Positions 18,591 to 28,500 of a stretch of DNA of 52,354 nucleotides are shown piece after piece. The stretch lies in contig JAIBAH010000017.1 in NCBI GenBank assembly GCA_019695295.1, forward strand, positions 1 to 52,354, written 5' to 3'. The DNA comes from Bacteroidia bacterium (lineage in GTDB: Bacteria; Bacteroidota; Bacteroidia; J057). Within the stretch, counting starts at the first letter, position 1; each line of letters begins with the position of its first letter. The position numbers and the translations under genes were made by a program. The notes below the pieces were generated by a model. It was given only the letters and a program-made list of their open reading frames with translations. It was not told the origin of the DNA and made no database searches.

Positions 18591-21500
18591 ATGGATAATT
18601 TTTTTTCAAACGAAAGCGGTTTGCAAATTCCTTTGGATTCTGTTCTGAACAGTATTTCCGATAGTATTTGGGTGATTGACAGGGAATTTAGGTTTGTAGC
18701 CGCGAATGCAATATTTATCGAAAAATTTAAACAGGCTTTTGGGGTAGATATTATTACAGGCAATTATATTGGAGAGGGCATGGCCCCGAAAGCCCTTGAT
18801 TTCTGGAAACCCTATTATGAAAGAGGGTTTGCAGGAGAAAAAATTACGTTTGAATACGATTTTGAGAGTAATGAAGAAATTTTATACTATGAAGTTTCTG
18901 TTTCTCCCTACTATCAGTACGAAGGGATTGTGAGTGCTGTGATTATGGTGAGCAGAGATATCACTCAGCGGAAAAAATCGGAAAAAAATCTGATAGAAAT
19001 GCAGTCTGCTTTCTCTAAGGCACTTGGTTTTTCCAAAATGGGAAACTGGGAGTTGAATCTGAATACTTTCCAGATAGTAATGTATAAACACAAACAACAA
19101 ATTCTGGAGTTTGAGGAGATATCAGATAATCCTGTCAGGGTAAATGTAGCAGAGTATATAGCCCGTTTTGTAGAGCCCGGCGATGTACCTTTGGCTTCCG
19201 AACACTTGTCGGTATTAATCAGGGAAAAAGACAATCCGGGTTATACCATGAAACTGACTTATGCCGGTATTACGGAAAAGAAAAATGTCCGGTATTTCCA
19301 TCTCGAATGTCAGGTGAGAGAGAATCAAATCGTTTATGGCTTTACTCAGGATATTACGGAAAGAAGACTTGCCGAGATAAAATCAGAAGAATCGCGGCAG
19401 TTGTACGAGCACCTTGTGGAAACCTTGCCGGATATGATTATTTTGCACAGAAATGGGATTATTATTTTTGCAAATGAAACACTCTATAAAAGAACCGGTT
19501 TCACCAAAGAGGAAGTAATAGGGAAAAGTGTGCTAGCCTTTGACAGACCCGAGAATAAAAACAAAACAATGAGAATTCTCAAAGACCGAAAAATGGGCAT
19601 TAAAATTCCGGACTATGAGTTAATACTCCCAGTGAAAACAGGAGAAATTCTAAACCTGAGGGTCAAGTCCTCAGAAGTAATGGTACAGCAGTTGCCCACT
19701 ACCCTGATTGTATTTGAGGATATTACCGAAATCAAAAAATCCCATAAAATTCTCGAAGAAAATAATGCCCTCCTGACCTCTGTGATGAACAGCCCTAACC
19801 ATACCATTATTTTTTCACTGGATAAAAATTATTGCTACACCAGTTTCAATGAAAACCACCGCAAAACCATGAATGCGATATGGGGCTGTGAAATTGAAGT
19901 CGGAAAAAATATGCTGGAATACATCAGGGATGATCAAGACAAGGAAAAAGCCAGAAAGAACTTTGACCGGGTATTTAACGGAGAGAGTTTTCAGATTACG
20001 GAACAATATGGCGAAGCTCCAAACCGATTTTATTATGACAATGCCTATAATCCCATCAAGGATGAACAGGGAAATATAACAGGACTTACCGTTTTTTTAT
20101 TTGATGTAACCTCCCTGAAAAGAGCAGAAGAAGCACTGTTGAAAAGTCAGAGGGAAGTAAATATTATCTTTGAGCACTCCTTTGACGCAGTATTTCTGAT
20201 AGAGGAAGCTACCTTAAGTATCGTTCGTTGTAATCAAAAAGCGGTTTCTCTCTTCGAGGCAGAGTCAAAAGAGAAAATGATTGAATATGTAACGTTTGAA
20301 GATTTTCTCCCGGAAAACGTTACAATCTCAGAGGTAAAAGAATGGCTGAACACCGGGGTTATCTGGCAAAGAGAAGTGGAATATACTTCTTCCTCAGGCA
20401 GACATTTTTGGGGAAGCCTGAACCTGAAAAAAATATCAGGTTTGTCAGAAATGGGCTTTTTTATCATGAAAATTATTGATATAGATGAAAGGAAAAAAGC
20501 GGAAAGAAATCTCGTCGAAAAGCAAAAGCAACTGGAAGCAATCATTGAAAACACCTATGACAATATCTGGCTTACCGATACTGAATGCAGGCTTCTCAAT
20601 GCCAATTCCGCTTTTAAAACCTGGGTTAAGCAGAAATATAATATAGAACTTAGAGAGGGAATGTCCATGATAGATAGTCTCTTTCAGGATTATCCTAAAG
20701 AAAGAAGGGTCTGGAAAAAATGGTATGATTCGGCTTTGGAAGGCAAGGTGATTGACGTGGAAAGTGAAGAAGAGGATACAAACGGAAGGAAAATAACCTG
20801 GGGGCATTTAATCTCTCCCGTCAAGGAAGGAAATGAAATTATTGGTATGGCCATTTTGTCCCGGAATATTACCGAGAAAAAAAGAAAACTGGAGGAAATA
20901 AGAAGAAGTGAAGAATTACTGAAATTTGCCATCACTGCCAATAAAGAAGGTGTTTGGGATTGGAGTATCGATACCGGAAAACTGTCCGGAAATCAGGCAT
21001 GGTACGATTTGCTCGGGTATAAACCCTGTGAAATCACAGAAACTACTGCGGATATCAGTAAGTTAATAGACAATGAGGACAAACCAATGGTTGCTGCTCA
21101 GGTCTGGGATACAAGAAATGGCGTTACGGACAGTTTTGAGTGTGAGTATCGTTTGATAAACAAAAAAGGAATGCGTATATGGGTGAGAGACAGAGGAATC
21201 GTAGTAGAAAAAAACAGTAAGGGAGAAGCAGTAAGGATGGTAGGAACGCTGGAAAATATAACCGAACGTAAACTCATAGAGATTGAACTGATTGATCAGC
21301 AAAAGTTTATCCGAAGGGTAATCAATGCTATTCCCAATCTTATTTTTGTAAAGGATACCGAAGGAAGATTTGTACTGGTCAACAAAGCTTTTGCCGAATA
21401 TTATAACATGGATGTGCAAAGTTTCAACGGCAAGCACGACTTAGACTTACTGGGAGCAAGGAATCAGTATCTGAAGGACTACCTGAATTCAGATTATCAG

Positions 21501-22382
21501 GTTTTGACTACCGGAAAACCGACATTTCTCCCTGAAACCAGATCCATTGACACCAAAACCGGAGAGCTTGTTTATTATCAGACGGTAAAAGTACTACTGA
21601 CTCATGCTGATGGAAAAAAACAAATACTGGGAGTAGCGACCAATATTACGGAAAGAAAAAAAGCGGAGGCTGAAAAAGTCAGATTGGTAGAGTCCCTTAT
21701 GCAGAATGTACAGGACATGGAACAGTTTACCTATATGGTGTCGCATAATTTCCGCTCTCATGTAGTCCGTATTCTGGGCCTCGTCAGCTTGCTCGATCGT
21801 GAAAATAAAGATAATCCGTTCAATGATTATATTTTTAATACGGTAACAGAGGAAGCCAACCGGCTCGATACAATTATCGGAGACCTGAATGTAATTCTGA
21901 CAATCAGAAGCAGCTATGATGAAAAGAAAGAAGAACTTTTTCTCAGAGATATTGCCGAATCAGCTTTACTCGCCCTCAAAGGAGATTTGGAGAAGTGTGG
22001 AGGAACCATAACCCTGAATATTCCTGAGGACCTGAAAGTATATGCAATCAAAACCTACAACTACAGCATTATTCTCAATCTTCTGTCCAATGCAATCAAA
22101 TACAGAAGTTCCGATAGACAGCTGAAAGTATTAGTAGAAGCCTTTCACACCGAAAACGGAGAGTATCTGTGCCTGAAAGTATCGGACAACGGAATAGGAA
22201 TTGACCTTGAAAAAAGCAAAGATAAATTATTCGGGCTTTACCGCCGGTTTCATCTGCATGTAGAGGGCAAAGGAATAGGACTGCACATTACCAAAACGCA
22301 GGTAGAAAGAATGGGCGGAAGAATCGAGGTGGAAAGTACAGTAAATGAAGGCACTACTTTTAAGGTGTACTTCCCGTTGTAA
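18591..22382 (+). CDS. Orphan soluble sensor histidine kinase with eight PAS domains
   Basis: The 1263-aa protein has no signal peptide or membrane segment. I count eight PAS/PAC units starting at about residues 14, 138, 272, 393, 520, 645, 775 and 905, each ending in D/N-I-T-x-R/K-K-type PAC motifs (DITQRKKSEK, DITERRLAEI, NITERKKAEA). The kinase core has phospho-acceptor H1052 in MVSHNFRSH, an N box LLSNAIKYRS, G1 SDNGIGID and G2 GKGIGLHI. The H box reads SHN rather than SHE/SHD. No response regulator is adjacent, so it is an orphan. Its core closely resembles the kinase at 34918-36489. PAS domains bind small ligands, haem or flavin; none can be assigned here. Confidence 0.93.
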   Translation: MDNFFSNESGLQIPLDSVLNSISDSIWVIDREFRFVAANAIFIEKFKQAFGVDIITGNYIGEGMAPKALDFWKPYYERGFAGEKITFEYDFESNEEILYYEVSVSPYYQYEGIVSAVIMVSRDITQRKKSEKNLIEMQSAFSKALGFSKMGNWELNLNTFQIVMYKHKQQILEFEEISDNPVRVNVAEYIARFVEPGDVPLASEHLSVLIREKDNPGYTMKLTYAGITEKKNVRYFHLECQVRENQIVYGFTQDITERRLAEIKSEESRQLYEHLVETLPDMIILHRNGIIIFANETLYKRTGFTKEEVIGKSVLAFDRPENKNKTMRILKDRKMGIKIPDYELILPVKTGEILNLRVKSSEVMVQQLPTTLIVFEDITEIKKSHKILEENNALLTSVMNSPNHTIIFSLDKNYCYTSFNENHRKTMNAIWGCEIEVGKNMLEYIRDDQDKEKARKNFDRVFNGESFQITEQYGEAPNRFYYDNAYNPIKDEQGNITGLTVFLFDVTSLKRAEEALLKSQREVNIIFEHSFDAVFLIEEATLSIVRCNQKAVSLFEAESKEKMIEYVTFEDFLPENVTISEVKEWLNTGVIWQREVEYTSSSGRHFWGSLNLKKISGLSEMGFFIMKIIDIDERKKAERNLVEKQKQLEAIIENTYDNIWLTDTECRLLNANSAFKTWVKQKYNIELREGMSMIDSLFQDYPKERRVWKKWYDSALEGKVIDVESEEEDTNGRKITWGHLISPVKEGNEIIGMAILSRNITEKKRKLEEIRRSEELLKFAITANKEGVWDWSIDTGKLSGNQAWYDLLGYKPCEITETTADISKLIDNEDKPMVAAQVWDTRNGVTDSFECEYRLINKKGMRIWVRDRGIVVEKNSKGEAVRMVGTLENITERKLIEIELIDQQKFIRRVINAIPNLIFVKDTEGRFVLVNKAFAEYYNMDVQSFNGKHDLDLLGARNQYLKDYLNSDYQVLTTGKPTFLPETRSIDTKTGELVYYQTVKVLLTHADGKKQILGVATNITERKKAEAEKVRLVESLMQNVQDMEQFTYMVSHNFRSHVVRILGLVSLLDRENKDNPFNDYIFNTVTEEANRLDTIIGDLNVILTIRSSYDEKKEELFLRDIAESALLALKGDLEKCGGTITLNIPEDLKVYAIKTYNYSIILNLLSNAIKYRSSDRQLKVLVEAFHTENGEYLCLKVSDNGIGIDLEKSKDKLFGLYRRFHLHVEGKGIGLHITKTQVERMGGRIEVESTVNEGTTFKVYFPL

Positions 22383-22459
22383 TTTCCCCAAAAAACACCA
22401 CACCGATACTGTTACACTACAGTTTCGGCATGAAGTTTCATAAAAGAATCAACCTTCTT

Positions 22460-23476
22460 TTATTGTTCTCTGTAAATCATTTCAGAAACGGAATGACCTA
22501 CTGCATTGAGGGTATTTTTGGAGATACACTGAATATTATCTTTGTGCGTATGCCAGTAAGGGAAAAAATCGAATCCTCCGGGACGGTTGGGAGAGGCTCT
22601 CCGGTCTATCACGTCAATCATTTTGATTTTTGCAATCATATTGACAAACAGGTGGTCGTCTGTAATTTCCGGAGTGACATCATAAGTGAAGAAGTTGCCG
22701 TACCCGAGTTCATTGGCAATTCCCCAAAGTTTGTCGGTTACATCCGGAGCAAAATGCATGGAAACGCCCTCTCTGGGAAATAAGGCACCCTCAGCGCCCA
22801 CCATGTCAAGGTTTATACCATAAGCCGCTGTATATCCGGGTTTATGTTTGTTGTTGGCCCAGTACTGAGTGCCGAGACAGTAGGTTTCGGCGGTATCCTT
22901 ACCATAGTCCTCTGCATCCCACAGCATAATATCTACTCCCACATTGGGACTTTTGGCCTGAATCTGACGCGCAATTTCCATGAGTACAGCCACACCGCTT
23001 CCGGCATCGTTTGCTGCCGGGATTGGCTCTTTCTGTCTTTCAGTATCCTCATCTGCCCAGGGGCGGCTGTCCCAGTGAGCCGAAAGCATCACCCTTTTGC
23101 CGGCCTGAGGATTAAAAGAGGCGATGATATTTCTGATATTCAGCTTGGTTCTGTCGTATGCCGTAACGGTAGTAGTTTGCTCCATGACCTCTCCTCCGTA
23201 GCTTTTGAGTTTACTGACAAGCCAGTCGCCGCAGGCTTTATGAGATTTCATATTGGGTACACGAGGCCCAAAACTCAATTGTTTTTCGATGAACAGATAG
23301 GCCGAATCTGCGGAAAAACCGGGCGATTTTCTTTCTGTTTTTACAGGCTCCTTTTTTACCGGAGGATTATCTGTTTGATTGGTTGTATGATTGTCGTTTT
23401 TGCACTTTACCAGAAATGGGGAAACAAATGCCAGCAGAAGGATTATCGCTAATAAGGATTTCCAGTTAAATTTCAT
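22460..23476 (-). CDS. M28-family zinc peptidase, possibly glutaminyl-peptide cyclotransferase
   Basis: The 338-aa exported protein has an N-terminal hydrophobic segment followed by C25 (LVKC); the Lys before Cys is atypical, so lipidation is uncertain. The metal-binding residues are all visible: H134 and D136 in SAHWDSRPW, D157 in AANDAGSG, E189 in WDAEDYG, the Asp of NLDMVG and a late His in YWHTHKDN. The WHTxxDN ending and the LWDAEDYG context resemble bacterial glutaminyl cyclases, which convert N-terminal Gln to pyroglutamate, a modification common on Bacteroidota exported proteins. An aminopeptidase remains possible. xseB lies 22 bases upstream, probably in the same operon. Confidence 0.88.
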   Translation of the reverse strand: MKFNWKSLLAIILLLAFVSPFLVKCKNDNHTTNQTDNPPVKKEPVKTERKSPGFSADSAYLFIEKQLSFGPRVPNMKSHKACGDWLVSKLKSYGGEVMEQTTTVTAYDRTKLNIRNIIASFNPQAGKRVMLSAHWDSRPWADEDTERQKEPIPAANDAGSGVAVLMEIARQIQAKSPNVGVDIMLWDAEDYGKDTAETYCLGTQYWANNKHKPGYTAAYGINLDMVGAEGALFPREGVSMHFAPDVTDKLWGIANELGYGNFFTYDVTPEITDDHLFVNMIAKIKMIDVIDRRASPNRPGGFDFFPYWHTHKDNIQCISKNTLNAVGHSVSEMIYREQ

Positions 23477-23497
23477 TGTATTCTGTATATTGAATGT

Positions 23498-23710
23498 TTA
23501 AAATAAATCTTCTTCTTTCTCGTCTTCTTTAATCAGTGTTTTCACCTCAAGTTCAGCATTTTCAAGGTATTTTTTACAGCTCTGTATCAACTCTGATGCC
23601 TCTTTAAAAAGCAAAACCTGACGGTCAAAGTCCGTTACTCCTTTTTGCATTTCTTCTACAATCGTCCGGATTCTGGTGATTTTGGTGTCCAAAGAAAAAG
23701 ATTCGTTCAT
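23498..23710 (-). CDS. xseB: Exodeoxyribonuclease VII small subunit
   Basis: At 70 aa this is normal for XseB. It shows the two-helix hairpin pattern: RIRTIVEEMQKGVTDFD, LFKEASELIQSCKKYLENAELEV, and an acidic tail. XseB binds the large subunit XseA to make exonuclease VII, which degrades single-stranded DNA. XseA is usually the neighbour but is not in this window. The M28 peptidase gene follows after 21 bases. Confidence 0.85.
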   Translation of the reverse strand: MNESFSLDTKITRIRTIVEEMQKGVTDFDRQVLLFKEASELIQSCKKYLENAELEVKTLIKEDEKEEDLF

Positions 23711-23741
23711 ATTTTATATTAGTAGTAATATTATAATGCAA

Positions 23742-23775
23742 AAATAACGTAGTTTTTATAAAACCACGTTATTTT
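23742..23775 (-). terminator. Intrinsic terminator of the EF-hand gene
   Basis: On the minus strand AATAACGT-g-GTTTT and AAAAC-t-ACGTTATT pair around TATA, followed by a T run. It lies directly after the EF-hand gene stop and before xseB, so it separates the two transcripts. Confidence 0.8.
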
Positions 23776-23795
23776 TTTTAAATAATCCTTAGGAA

Positions 23796-24494
23796 TTATT
23801 TTTTATTTACTTTGACATAATCTTTGTATCCGTCAATTGTATAAAAATTGTCCATTACTGTATTTTGACGTAAAAACTTAATGTGTTCCGCACGCCAGCC
23901 CAGTAATTCCGCAGTTGAAAAACTGTTTTTTCTGTTTTCATAAAGATATTTTGCAGAATTGGGGTTACTCGCCATCCAGCAAAGGTTGTGGTTTAATGCA
24001 TTTCCAGCCTCAGTAGCAGCATCTATCCAGGACTTATCCTTAATTAAATCAGAAACCACCGCCGCATTTTTGGTCATCCATGTAAAATTGCCAAAAAGAG
24101 TATTGGCCATTACAGGGTTGCTTCTCAAAAAAGTCAATGGATTTTTGGCAAGCTCAGGAAAATTGCCTTCCAGTGTCCGTATCTGACGATTTTCCATTGT
24201 AGAACGGTAAGCAATTTCTGCATTTTTTTTGTTTTGCATTTCATTGTATGAAAGCTCGCCGTCATTGTTTTCGTCTGCAATAATGAAATTGCGGGACTCT
24301 AAATAGTATGCAAACTCTGAGGGGAATTTTGCCAGTTCTGATTTTTCGAGCAATGCATTTTCGTTTGCGTCTGCCGCTGCAAAACGCTCTTTCCAATACC
24401 ACTTACTCACTTTTTCTGCCGTTGAAACCTGTGCAGATACAGCATTAAGTAATAAACAAGCCAGGCACAATAATGGTAATTTCAGTCTCTCCAT
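23796..24494 (-). CDS. Exported protein with a pair of EF-hand motifs
   Basis: The 232-aa protein starts with a signal peptide (LLCLACLLLNAVSAQ). Residues 42-53 (DANENALLEKSE) and 74-85 (DENNDGELSYNE) are 12-residue calcium-binding loops with ligands at positions 1, 3, 5 and 12. The second loop also has the canonical Gly at position 6; the first lacks it. The remaining 145 residues are rich in Asn, Trp and aromatic residues and I do not recognise them. A periplasmic or surface calcium-binding role is likely. It is monocistronic, with its own terminator. Confidence 0.8.
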   Translation of the reverse strand: MERLKLPLLCLACLLLNAVSAQVSTAEKVSKWYWKERFAAADANENALLEKSELAKFPSEFAYYLESRNFIIADENNDGELSYNEMQNKKNAEIAYRSTMENRQIRTLEGNFPELAKNPLTFLRSNPVMANTLFGNFTWMTKNAAVVSDLIKDKSWIDAATEAGNALNHNLCWMASNPNSAKYLYENRKNSFSTAELLGWRAEHIKFLRQNTVMDNFYTIDGYKDYVKVNKK

Positions 24495-24881
24495 AATACA
24501 AATAATTAAGTAATGAATTGATGTACAATTGGTAAAAAAGGTAACTCTTCTGCAAAATAACGACTTTTTTGAATAATAAAAAAATTTTATACTTTTTTTA
24601 TAGTTTTACGATACCATTTCTATAAAAGTTGCGTTCTCCGGAACCTGTCTCAAAAAAAGTACCAATAGCGAACAATCCTTTGTTTTTCCCGATTTCTCCT
24701 GCCCGCCAAACTCTTTTTTTCTCAAAAAGCTGAATATTTTGGGTTACCTCTTTTAAGTTACTCGTTAAGACGTGCGCATTGCTCTTTTGTCACAATAAAG
24801 CAGAAAATATCCATTGGAAATCCCCCGTATCCCCGACTCAGAGCACTGAGGATTAAAATTTTACAGAAATAAAAAAATATG
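24495..24881. other. Intergenic region without a recognisable gene
   Basis: This 387-base AT-rich stretch lies between two minus-strand genes. TTATTTTG on the minus strand (24560-24553) is one base off a -7 box and could serve the EF-hand gene. A short CTCAG-agca-CTGAG hairpin lies near 24840, with no T run. I see nothing else. Confidence 0.5.
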
Positions 24882-25394
24882 TTACTTTTTTTTACCCTGA
24901 ATGACTTTCATGATTCCGCCTGTAATGAGTGCAATAATAGCTGCAATGATTGCGGTGAAGTTTGCAAGCTGAACAGCCCAGCTTCCCGGATTCTGAAACT
25001 CAGGTCCAAACTGAGGCTGCCTTTTGAGCACTTTTTTGTCAAGTCCGCTTTCTGTCCAGTGATTGATTGCGGCATCGAGGGCTTTTGCGGTATAATCCGG
25101 CTCCAGATAGACAGCCCTTACATAGTAACCGATTCCATAAACCACCCCTGCTACAATTCCGGTAATGATGCCGAAAATGAACCAGTTCAGAAAATTATGC
25201 TCAGGGTACTTACGGAATATCCAAACGGATGCGATGACAAAAAGTAAAAAATACAGCACGGTAAATGCAATTGCAAGGGAAGGTGAGTGTATATTATCAT
25301 TGAAATAAGACCACAATATCAGTAATATACCCAAAATCCAGCCTACAATTGCGGAGTAGAAATAAGGATTGTTCTGAAAATAGGATTTGTCCAT
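24882..25394 (-). CDS. Four-helix integral membrane protein, DUF4199-like
   Basis: The 170-aa protein has hydrophobic segments at about 12-29, 40-60, 72-95 and 140-162. A polar loop lies between the last two (about 100-135), and the C-terminus is basic (KVIQGKKK). Size and topology fit the DUF4199 family of Bacteroidota inner-membrane proteins, but this is topology-based and tentative. Function unknown. The upstream gap to the next gene (178 bases) shows no clear promoter. Confidence 0.7.
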   Translation of the reverse strand: MDKSYFQNNPYFYSAIVGWILGILLILWSYFNDNIHSPSLAIAFTVLYFLLFVIASVWIFRKYPEHNFLNWFIFGIITGIVAGVVYGIGYYVRAVYLEPDYTAKALDAAINHWTESGLDKKVLKRQPQFGPEFQNPGSWAVQLANFTAIIAAIIALITGGIMKVIQGKKK

Positions 25395-25572
25395 GGGATT
25401 GAATGAAATGGATTAAGTGATACAATAAAAAGATGAAAATATCTTTGAAATACTCCTTAAAACCAAATCAGAGAGTGTTTTGTTTTTTGTCAGTAGTATG
25501 AATGACTCCCTTTCAGCCCCTGTAAAAGGCATTGCAAACGCTTTTCAGAACCGGAACAACCCCAACGGGCAT

Positions 25573-28500
25573 CTACTTCAGCCATACAGATTGCTTACGG
25601 CTGAATCCGTTTCCGGTAAGCATGAGGTAATATATACCCGGAGTACAGTGACTCAGATTCAGAGAGATAATATTATCATTTGTAACAGGAATCTCTGCTA
25701 CTGTTTCTCCCAGCACATTTACCACTTTTGCACTATAATAAACCGGCTCCCCTATGAGGGTAATACTCAGGTTCCCTGTTGTAGGGTTGGGTGCAACTAC
25801 AAAATGGACTACTTTGTCCTGTGAAAGGAGAACTCGTTTAGTTTCTGAAAAAGTATTATGCCCGTCTATATCTGTTTGCCGGATTCTGTAGTAATTGGAG
25901 CCGTAATCCGGATGTAAATCGTATGCAGAATAAAATTGATTTTCATAACTGTTTCCGGTCCCCGGAACCTGCTCAAGTGCCATAAAGGAAATCCCGTCAA
26001 CCGATTTTTCTACGGTAAAATATTCGTTCAGGGATTCAGAGGCGGTAGCCCACTCCAGCTTTACGGTTTGATTTTCCATCAGGGTTGCCGAGAAATCAAG
26101 CCACTGAACCGGGAAAGAAACTCCGTTTCCGGTTTCTCCTGCTCCGCCGCCGGAAAAACTACCCACAGTAAATTCTCCGTAGTGATTATCTCCCAAAGGC
26201 ACAACGTCTGCATTGATTCCTATCAGGTCAGTGTAATTTGCTCCTGTATGACCGGATGCGGGGTTGGGGTTTATCCCTGAAGCAGAGGTGAATTTAAAAA
26301 ACTGAATATCACTATCCGTAACCAGTGCCGGGCAGTTGGCTTGCAGTGCAGTAAAATCCTGAGGGGTATAGTAAAATCTGACCCCTACCGGATTTACCGG
26401 CTGAACGGCAGGACTTACATCCCAGAAACGATTCATCACATACCATCCGGTAGGATAATTGGCGGCGTAGGGGGCAGTTGGGGCAGTAATCTGAGTGTAG
26501 TATGGACTCCCCCCAAATCCTAAGGTTACCTGAGCCGGCGTTATGGAGACGGTATTGTCTTTTTTCAGAGAAAGAAGCAACTGATTCTCAACTCCGGATT
26601 TATAGTAATACGTCCAGCCTTCCGCATCTGTCTCTTCCATATCGGCATTGATGACAGACTGCAAAGCCGTATTCACCGGTACACTACCCACAATTCGGCC
26701 AAAGTAGTTTTTAATCGCATCAAGACGGGAAGTATTCAGTGCTGCCAGAGAGTTTCCGCCGATAATTGCAAAGGCCAGTCTGTGTGTCCCTCCGGAAGGG
26801 ATATCGAAGCTACCCGCTCCCGTAAACTGCATAATATCGCTTGAGGAGGTAATTGATGCACTCGCAGGAGCAGGCGTATTACTGATAGCATTAAACTTTC
26901 CGTTGTCGGTAAAATCTACCGAACTATTGGAGTAAGCCCTTGATTTAAACGGGTCGTCCGTAAGCAGTGCTACGGCATAATAATCCGAGTAGCCTGACTG
27001 ATGCGCATAGGACATTTTTTTGGCGGCGTCATAATTACATAGATTCTGTGCGTATGCGGTGGGATCCAGGGGGTTACTGTATATATCCCAGTCAGTAAAA
27101 ATCCCGGCGTATAATCCGTTTCGGGCTACACCTGAGCTATTGGTGATAAGATATTCCACAATCAGATAGTCCTGATCAGCAACAGCATTGTAGTTGTAGA
27201 TATTTATATTGATGGTCAGTCCCAGCGGGGAAGGAGCGGCACCATCTGAAAAAGTTGCATTCGCTTCGAAGTCAGAATTAGCCGGTGCCGGATTGGCCAA
27301 TATACGGGAAATTGCGGCAAAATCATTGTCGCGTGAAGAGGAATTCACCCGGACATTATTGGCAATTGCAGCAGAGGAGTTACCAATGAGAAATCCTCCT
27401 TCGTATAAGGCAGAAATCAATCCATTGTATTGTAAGCCCATGCCTTTGTTATTAAATGGATAATCTCTGTATCCAAGCCCCCCGGTTCCGGTTACGGTAA
27501 TATCCATGAGGTTGTTGGTGACGTTGATAGCATTGGGGTTGGCCTCTATCATAATATATTCAAAATCAGTATATCCTGTAACCGGATCAGAATATGACAC
27601 TTTCAGATTAACCGCAAGGTCTGCAGGTGCGGCGGGAGATACAGAAAAAGAAAATATCTGAGACGAAGTCCCCAGCAATGCCAGCGCACCCGGATTTTGT
27701 ACTCCGGTAATCATCGAGATATACGGTGCACAGACCGCATCGGGTGCAATAGTAATTGTGAGGTTTCCTGCTGCGTCCAGCCAGTTAATAAAATCCAGAT
27801 TTAATTGTATCGTTTCTCCAGATTCAATCTCAGCGTCACCATCTCCGGATATTGTAGTGAACCCTTCGTTATTGATTCTCACCGAGGGCGTAAGCGACAC
27901 ATTGTTTACCGCATTGAACATATCCAGCCTTCCTTTACCGAGTTTATCAGCCATGATTACAGGATTAATCCCATAATTATCCACGGCAGTAACCCTTACC
28001 CTTTGTGCTGCCTGATAGGGAGTAAAGGAAGCCATTCCAAGAATGTCATGATATCTTCTGTAAGTGAGGGCAACTGCCCCTGTAACCACCGGTGCAGCAT
28101 TGGAAGTATAGCCGCCTTTATTGGGCGAATTGATATCCATAGTGTAGTTATAGCTGGAAAAAGTAGTATTGACTACCCCTGTGGCAGAGCAGGCACCGAC
28201 AGAGATACTCCGCCTGAAAGCAGCCGGAAAATACATTAAGTCGCTTTGCGAATTTCCTCCTGCAACGATTACCGCAGCATTTTTGTTGATAGTGGCATAG
28301 TTCACGACAGCCTCTCCGAATGCAGTGTAGTTAGGGCTTCCCCACGAGCAATTGATTACATGCATCCCATTATCAGCGGCATATACAATGCCTTCATACC
28401 CGTGGGTAATACTGGACTCATTGGGAGCCGCCTTCATGATTCTGAATCCACAATTATATCCAACACCGGCATAGAGTGTGCCATTATTCGTTACGTTCCC

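Noticed and set aside
25480-25824. Plus-strand frames beside and inside the second S8 protease
   Set aside because: They overlap the C-terminal sorting domain of the minus-strand protease and show no motif.
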